A stretch of DNA of 40,981 bases from a virus. Where the stretch lies: IMG/VR virus record IMGVR_UViG_3300036790_000276, positions 1 to 40,981 of that record, one strand, 5' to 3'. Positions 38,218-40,981 of the stretch are shown one piece after another. The translations under genes were made by a program, and so were the position numbers. The stretch's first letter is position 1. Each line of letters starts with the position of its first letter. Below the pieces are notes generated by a model that had not been told where the DNA came from, searched no databases, and saw only the letters and a program-made list of their open reading frames with translations.

Positions 38218-38598
38218 ATGGCAGTCATGCCCAACATCGAGGCCGAGGCGCACGCCTGGATCAAACAGCACATCCCGCACCACCACGACCAGGGCGCCGC
38301 GCCTGCGGCGCTCTCACCACAGCAACACCAACAGGAGGCACATCCCATGTCCGCAGCGTTCACCGAGATCCAGCACCTGCTGTCCGTCGCCGACGAGGAC
38401 ACGATCCACGCCCTCAACGTCGTGCTCGCCCACCCCGAGGGCATCGCGATCGTGTCCGACCTCGCCGCGGTGGCCGGGATCGCGCTGCCGCCCGGCACGA
38501 TCACGTCGGCCGTCGGCGGCCTCAAGGCGGTCCTCGCGCTGATCGCGCCGCAGCCGGCGGCCGCCGGCGGCGCCGGCGCTCAGGCCGTCCAGCAGTGA
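38218..38598 (+). CDS. Hypothetical protein with internal second start
   Basis: The 126-residue product starts at ATG 38218 behind AGGAGG (38207-38212). It opens with a His/Gln-rich segment (WIKQHIPHHHDQG). A second in-frame ATG at 38347 also has AGGAGG (38333-38338) eight bases upstream and would give an 83-residue form: MSAAFTEIQHLLSVADEDTIHALN. That form is helical with Ala/Gly-rich hydrophobic stretches. Two isoforms are likely. Function unknown. Confidence 0.58.
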   Translation: MAVMPNIEAEAHAWIKQHIPHHHDQGAAPAALSPQQHQQEAHPMSAAFTEIQHLLSVADEDTIHALNVVLAHPEGIAIVSDLAAVAGIALPPGTITSAVGGLKAVLALIAPQPAAAGGAGAQAVQQ

Positions 38599-39338
38599 CC
38601 GCCCCCGCGTGCGGCTCGTGCGGCGCGCCCGTCCCGGACGGATACCTCTGCACGGGCTGCGCGCGGGAGCTCCGCGCGCTCCTGCTCACCGCCGCGAACA
38701 TCAGCGGCGACCTCGACGACGCCACGGCCAAGCTGCTGCGCCGCGGCGGCGGCGGACGCCGGACCGAGACCGAGAGCGCCCTGCCGATCGACCTCCGCGC
38801 CAGCGACACGGCGAGAGCGCTGCGAGTGGAGCTCGCCTGCCGCGTCAACAAGCTGCTGCGCCCCAAAGAGCCATGGCCCGTCGCCGATGTGCACGGCCTC
38901 GCCCGCTGGCTGGTCGGCCACGGCGACCGATGGTCGCGCCATCCCGAGTCGGCCCGGATGCTCGCCGAGATCCGGCGCCGCGTCGGCGACGCCCTGGCCG
39001 TCATCGACCGGGCGCCCGAGCGCGTCCCCGCCGGCAACTGCGCCGCGTGCGGGGCGCGCCTGCTCGCCGAGCTCGGCACCGACATGGTCACCTGCGCGTG
39101 CGGCACGCTGGCCGAGGGACTGCAGGACAAGCGCGCGCGCCGCGCGGCCGCAGCCGACGTGCTCGGCACCGCGGCCGAGATCAGCGGCGCGCTCGAGCGA
39201 ATCGGCATCAGCGTCCCGCGCGGCACCATCACCTCATGGGCGTCGCGCGGTCGCCTCACGCCTCGGCCGGGCGGCGTCTACGCGCTGAGTGACGTGCTCG
39301 CGCTCCACGCTCAGCGAACAGCGAAAGCGAGAGGATGA
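38595..39338 (+). CDS. Zinc-ribbon and helix-turn-helix protein
   Basis: This 247-residue protein starts at a GTG overlapping the previous stop. It has a first zinc ribbon (CGSCGAPVPDGYLCTGC, residues 6-22), a helical middle, a second ribbon (CAACGARLLAELGTDMVTCAC, about 150-172) and a C-terminal HTH (ISVPRGTITSWASRGRLTPRPGGVYALSDVLALH, about 208-240). Zinc ribbons plus a MerR-like HTH are usual in a conserved actinophage protein near the end of the early operon; a transcription-switch role is a reasonable guess. Confidence 0.68.
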   Translation: MTAPACGSCGAPVPDGYLCTGCARELRALLLTAANISGDLDDATAKLLRRGGGGRRTETESALPIDLRASDTARALRVELACRVNKLLRPKEPWPVADVHGLARWLVGHGDRWSRHPESARMLAEIRRRVGDALAVIDRAPERVPAGNCAACGARLLAELGTDMVTCACGTLAEGLQDKRARRAAAADVLGTAAEISGALERIGISVPRGTITSWASRGRLTPRPGGVYALSDVLALHAQRTAKARG

Positions 39339-39365
39339 CGACCATCGACAACACGCGCCGGTTAA

Positions 39366-39394
39366 TTGACACCGGGTGCCGCCGACTGCATCAT
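39366..39394 (+). promoter_or_regulatory. Candidate late promoter
   Basis: TTGACA (39366-39371) and CATCAT (39389-39394) are separated by 17 bases. The -35 box is a perfect consensus and the -10 has four of six matches. It lies in a 119-base gap after the early operon and before a long run of genes (small basic proteins, HNH, terminase, head). It is well placed to start late transcription across the joined ends. Confidence 0.5.
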
Positions 39395-39457
39395 GTGGAG
39401 TGATATACGGACTTCAGTGGCTCGCGGCGACGCGGGCCATTTTCATTGGAGGCGCTA

Positions 39458-39616
39458 ATGGCCAGTGCCAAGCAGCGTAAGCCGGGCACCGTGAAGGGCA
39501 AGCCGATGAAGGCCGCGCCAGCTGCGGGCGCGGCCAAGCCCAAGTTCGGCTCGCCCGCGTGGGACGCCAAGTACGGCGTCAAGCGGTTCACCAAGAAGAG
39601 CGCCAAGGGCAAGTGA
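39458..39616 (+). CDS. Small basic protein, 52 residues
   Basis: This ATG frame with GGAGG upstream encodes a 52-residue Lys-rich protein (MASAKQRKPGTVKGKPMKAA... WDAKYGVKRFTKKSAKGK). The high Lys content suggests binding to nucleic acid. The stop overlaps the next ATG by one base. Short Lys-rich proteins just before HNH/terminase genes are seen in several streptomycete phages, but no function is known. Confidence 0.6.
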   Translation: MASAKQRKPGTVKGKPMKAAPAAGAAKPKFGSPAWDAKYGVKRFTKKSAKGK

Positions 39617-39858
39617 TGGCGGCCGCCAAGGGCAGCAAGACGCCCCGAGTCGCCAGCGGGCCGCTCAAAGGGCAGCCGGTGCCGAAGAAGTACCGCAAGC
39701 TCCCCGCCACGGCGTTCGCGCTCGGCGACGGCCGCTACCCGATCAACACGCCGAAGCGCGCCCGCAACGCGCTCAGCCGTGTCGCGCAGAACGGCACTCC
39801 GGCGCAGCAGAAGACTGTGAAGTCGGCGGTCGAGAAGCGCTACCCGGGGATCAAGTAG
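39616..39858 (+). CDS. Small basic protein, 80 residues
   Basis: This protein has a Lys-rich N-terminus and the segment TAFALGDGRYPINTPKRARNALSRVAQNGTPAQQKTVKSAVEKRYPGIK. The pattern FAL.DGRYPI followed by a helix with RNALSRVAQ is found in a group of phage proteins (DUF6582-like) often appended to head-associated proteins. Its exact role is unknown. It overlaps the previous stop by one base. Confidence 0.65.
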   Translation: MAAAKGSKTPRVASGPLKGQPVPKKYRKLPATAFALGDGRYPINTPKRARNALSRVAQNGTPAQQKTVKSAVEKRYPGIK

Positions 39859-39860
39859 CC

Positions 39861-40259
39861 GTGTTCACGCCGTCGCTCCACCCGCGCGGCGCAGGCGGCA
39901 AGTTCGCCGCCAAGGCAGGCGGCGGCAGCGCCGCGGCGCCCAAGAAGACGACGGCCAAGACCGCCAAGACCACCCCGGCCGCAGCGCCCGCGCCCAACGG
40001 CCTCGGCTACAGCGGCGCGCGGTGGAAGCAGCTCCAGGCGCTCGAGGCGGCGGCGAAGAGCGGCACGAAACTCGACGCCCACCAGCAGCACGAGCTGCAC
40101 GCCGCCCACCAGAAGCGCCTCGCCGCCCTCGCGAAGGCACCCAGGCCGAGGAAGGCCGGCGTCGCCGCGGTCAGGAAGACCGGGGCCGTCAAGGCGGCCG
40201 CGAAGAAGAAGCCCGCGCCCGCGCGGAACCTCACGCAGTCCGCCGCCAAGCGCGGATAG
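39861..40259 (+). CDS. Lys/Ala-rich basic protein, 132 residues
   Basis: The GTG start at 39861 is two bases after the previous stop. The N-terminal FTPSLHPRGAGGKFAAKAGG matches the HPRG.GGKF motif seen at the ends of phage head-associated proteins. The rest is Lys/Ala/Pro-rich, like linker-histone tails, with one helical part (RWKQLQALEAAAKSGTKLDAHQQHELHAAHQKRL). DNA binding is likely. The stop overlaps the HNH start by one base. Confidence 0.6.
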   Translation: MFTPSLHPRGAGGKFAAKAGGGSAAAPKKTTAKTAKTTPAAAPAPNGLGYSGARWKQLQALEAAAKSGTKLDAHQQHELHAAHQKRLAALAKAPRPRKAGVAAVRKTGAVKAAAKKKPAPARNLTQSAAKRG

Positions 40260-40624
40260 TGGCGCGCCGCGCGCTCACCACCTGCTCGGCCGGATGCGGC
40301 GCGCTGGTGGAGCGCGGACGGTGCGCGGACTGCTCGAGCGCGGCCGAGCAGCGGCGCGGAAGCGCCACGGCGCGCGGCTACGGCAGGCGCCACCGCAGCG
40401 GGTTCAGGCGCGGCGTCCTCGAGCGCGACATCTGCTGCGTGCTCTGCCGCGAGAACGGCCTGTGGACGCTCGCCACCGTCGCCGACCACCACCCGCTGTC
40501 GCGCCGCGAGCTCGTAGAGCGCGGCATGGACCCCGACGACCCGGAGCACGGCCGCGGCGTCTGCAAGCCCTGTCACGACAAGTCGACCGCCGTGGAGCAG
40601 CCAGGCGGATGGAACGCGAGGTAG
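40259..40624 (+). CDS. HNH endonuclease
   Basis: This 121-residue nuclease starts at GTG 40259. It has a first Cys pair (CADC, with C9/C13 before), then the HNH core: ICCVLCRENG (C60, C63), VADHHPLSRRELVERG (H77-H78), and GRGVCKPCHDKST (C102, C105, H106). HNH enzymes beside the terminase genes stimulate cos cleavage in several cos-type phages. Position just before the packaging region supports that role. Confidence 0.85.
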   Translation: MARRALTTCSAGCGALVERGRCADCSSAAEQRRGSATARGYGRRHRSGFRRGVLERDICCVLCRENGLWTLATVADHHPLSRRELVERGMDPDDPEHGRGVCKPCHDKSTAVEQPGGWNAR

Positions 40625-40626
40625 CG

Positions 40627-40917
40627 ATGGCAGGCAAGTGGAAGCACGGCTACGTGCCGCTCGACCTGGCCGCGGCCATGGAGAAGGCGCACGGCAGCAA
40701 GAGCGGCGCGGCCAAGGCGCTGACGTCCGCCAAGAGGACAGCCAAGCCGCAGCCGAAGAAGCCGCCGAAGGTCGTCAACCGCGGCGGACGCAACATGAGC
40801 ACCCTGAGCAGCACGCCTGAGTACCAGGTGAAGAGCGGCGCCAAGCCGAGAATGCCGGACGTGCTCGCTCCGGGTGTCAAGCGCGGGCCGGGAAGCAGAA
40901 CCCGTCGCTCTAAGTGA
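40627..40917 (+). CDS. Small basic protein before the packaging site
   Basis: This 96-residue protein starts at ATG 40627. It opens with KWKHGYVPLDLAAAMEKAHGSKSGAAK, a motif (KHGW/Y-IPL) common to small proteins just upstream of terminase genes in streptomycete phages. The rest is Lys/Pro-rich. Function unknown. It is the last gene before the terminal repeat. Confidence 0.65.
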   Translation: MAGKWKHGYVPLDLAAAMEKAHGSKSGAAKALTSAKRTAKPQPKKPPKVVNRGGRNMSTLSSTPEYQVKSGAKPRMPDVLAPGVKRGPGSRTRRSK

Positions 40918-40967
40918 CGGTCAGGGGGGGTGACCCCGAAGCGCGCCGCGCTGAAGACCGCGGGTGA
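40918..40967. other. Packaging-site (cos) region, right part
   Basis: This non-coding stretch follows the last gene. It begins with an inverted repeat, GGTCA and TGACC separated by seven G residues (40919-40935), and also holds the GC-only run CGCGCCGCGC. The half-site GTCA recurs in the hairpin at 50-64 across the joined ends. An HNH gene just upstream and terminase genes just downstream suggest cos-type packaging, as in many HK97-like phages. The exact cut position is not visible. Confidence 0.5.
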
Positions 40968-40981
40968 GGGCTGTCGAAGGT
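40968..40981. repeat. Terminal direct repeat, right copy
   Basis: This is an exact copy of bases 1-14. It lies 50 bases after the last gene and, once the ends are joined, about 105 bases before the small terminase start. Confidence 0.8.

Noticed and set aside
37926-38594. N-terminal extension of the zinc-ribbon/HTH gene
   Set aside because: It overlaps three compact genes in other frames and is Arg/Pro/Thr-rich shadow translation; GTG 38595 fits the overlap pattern.

Overview
The window is the complete, or very nearly complete, genome of a temperate siphovirus of a high-GC actinomycete, most likely Streptomyces or a relative. The evidence is the extreme G/C bias at third codon positions, the frequent GTG and TTG starts, ATGA/GTGA start-stop overlaps between most neighbours, candidate leaderless TAnnnT promoters, and the protein families. 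The first 14 bases recur as the last 14 bases, which fits a genome opened near its packaging site. The gene order is also complete: HNH nuclease, end/start of window, small terminase, large terminase, portal, and so on.

Layout. (1) 1-20.3 kb, + strand: packaging, head, connector and tail genes, namely terminase pair, portal, MuF-type minor head protein, scaffold, major capsid protein, four connector genes, major tail protein, tail chaperones joined by a canonical -1 frameshift (GGGAAAC), tape measure, and a 1349-residue tail-tip protein. The tail-tip protein appears to carry a GH26-like glycosidase plus a carbohydrate-binding domain. Small tail proteins, two membrane proteins (holin candidates) and a peptidoglycan-binding lysin follow. 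(2) 20.3-24.4 kb, - strand: six small genes, several only 18-51 codons long, then an FtsK/TraB-type DNA translocase and a DUF2637 membrane protein. (3) 24.4-27.8 kb: GntR-type regulator, attP containing the 3' half of a tRNA-Thr(CGT) gene, three small genes, tyrosine integrase, a small membrane protein and an XRE repressor. (4) 27.8-39.3 kb, mostly + strand: the early operon, with an AlpA/Xis-like protein, many small Cys/His-rich proteins, YqaJ exonuclease and RecT annealing protein, DUF3310, a beta-clamp-like protein, a phage-type adenine methylase, a replication initiator carrying a lambda-O-like iteron origin inside its own gene, a probable helicase loader, a zinc knuckle, and a probable Acb2-like cyclic-nucleotide sponge. 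(5) 39.3-41.0 kb: promoter and small basic proteins, HNH endonuclease and the packaging site, running back into terminase.

How it works together. The XRE repressor probably binds a repeated operator (arms close to GTACGCG and CGCGTAC, 6-base spacer). This operator occurs twice between the repressor and the early operon and once more beside attP, so lysogeny and the att-proximal promoter would be controlled jointly. Replication would be lambda-like: the initiator binds iterons in its own gene and recruits the host helicase, with recombination by exonuclease plus RecT. The translocase, DUF2637 protein, GntR regulator, tRNA attachment site and integrase together resemble the core of an actinomycete integrative conjugative element (AICE, pSAM2-like). 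Their presence inside a tailed-phage genome is the most unusual feature of the window.
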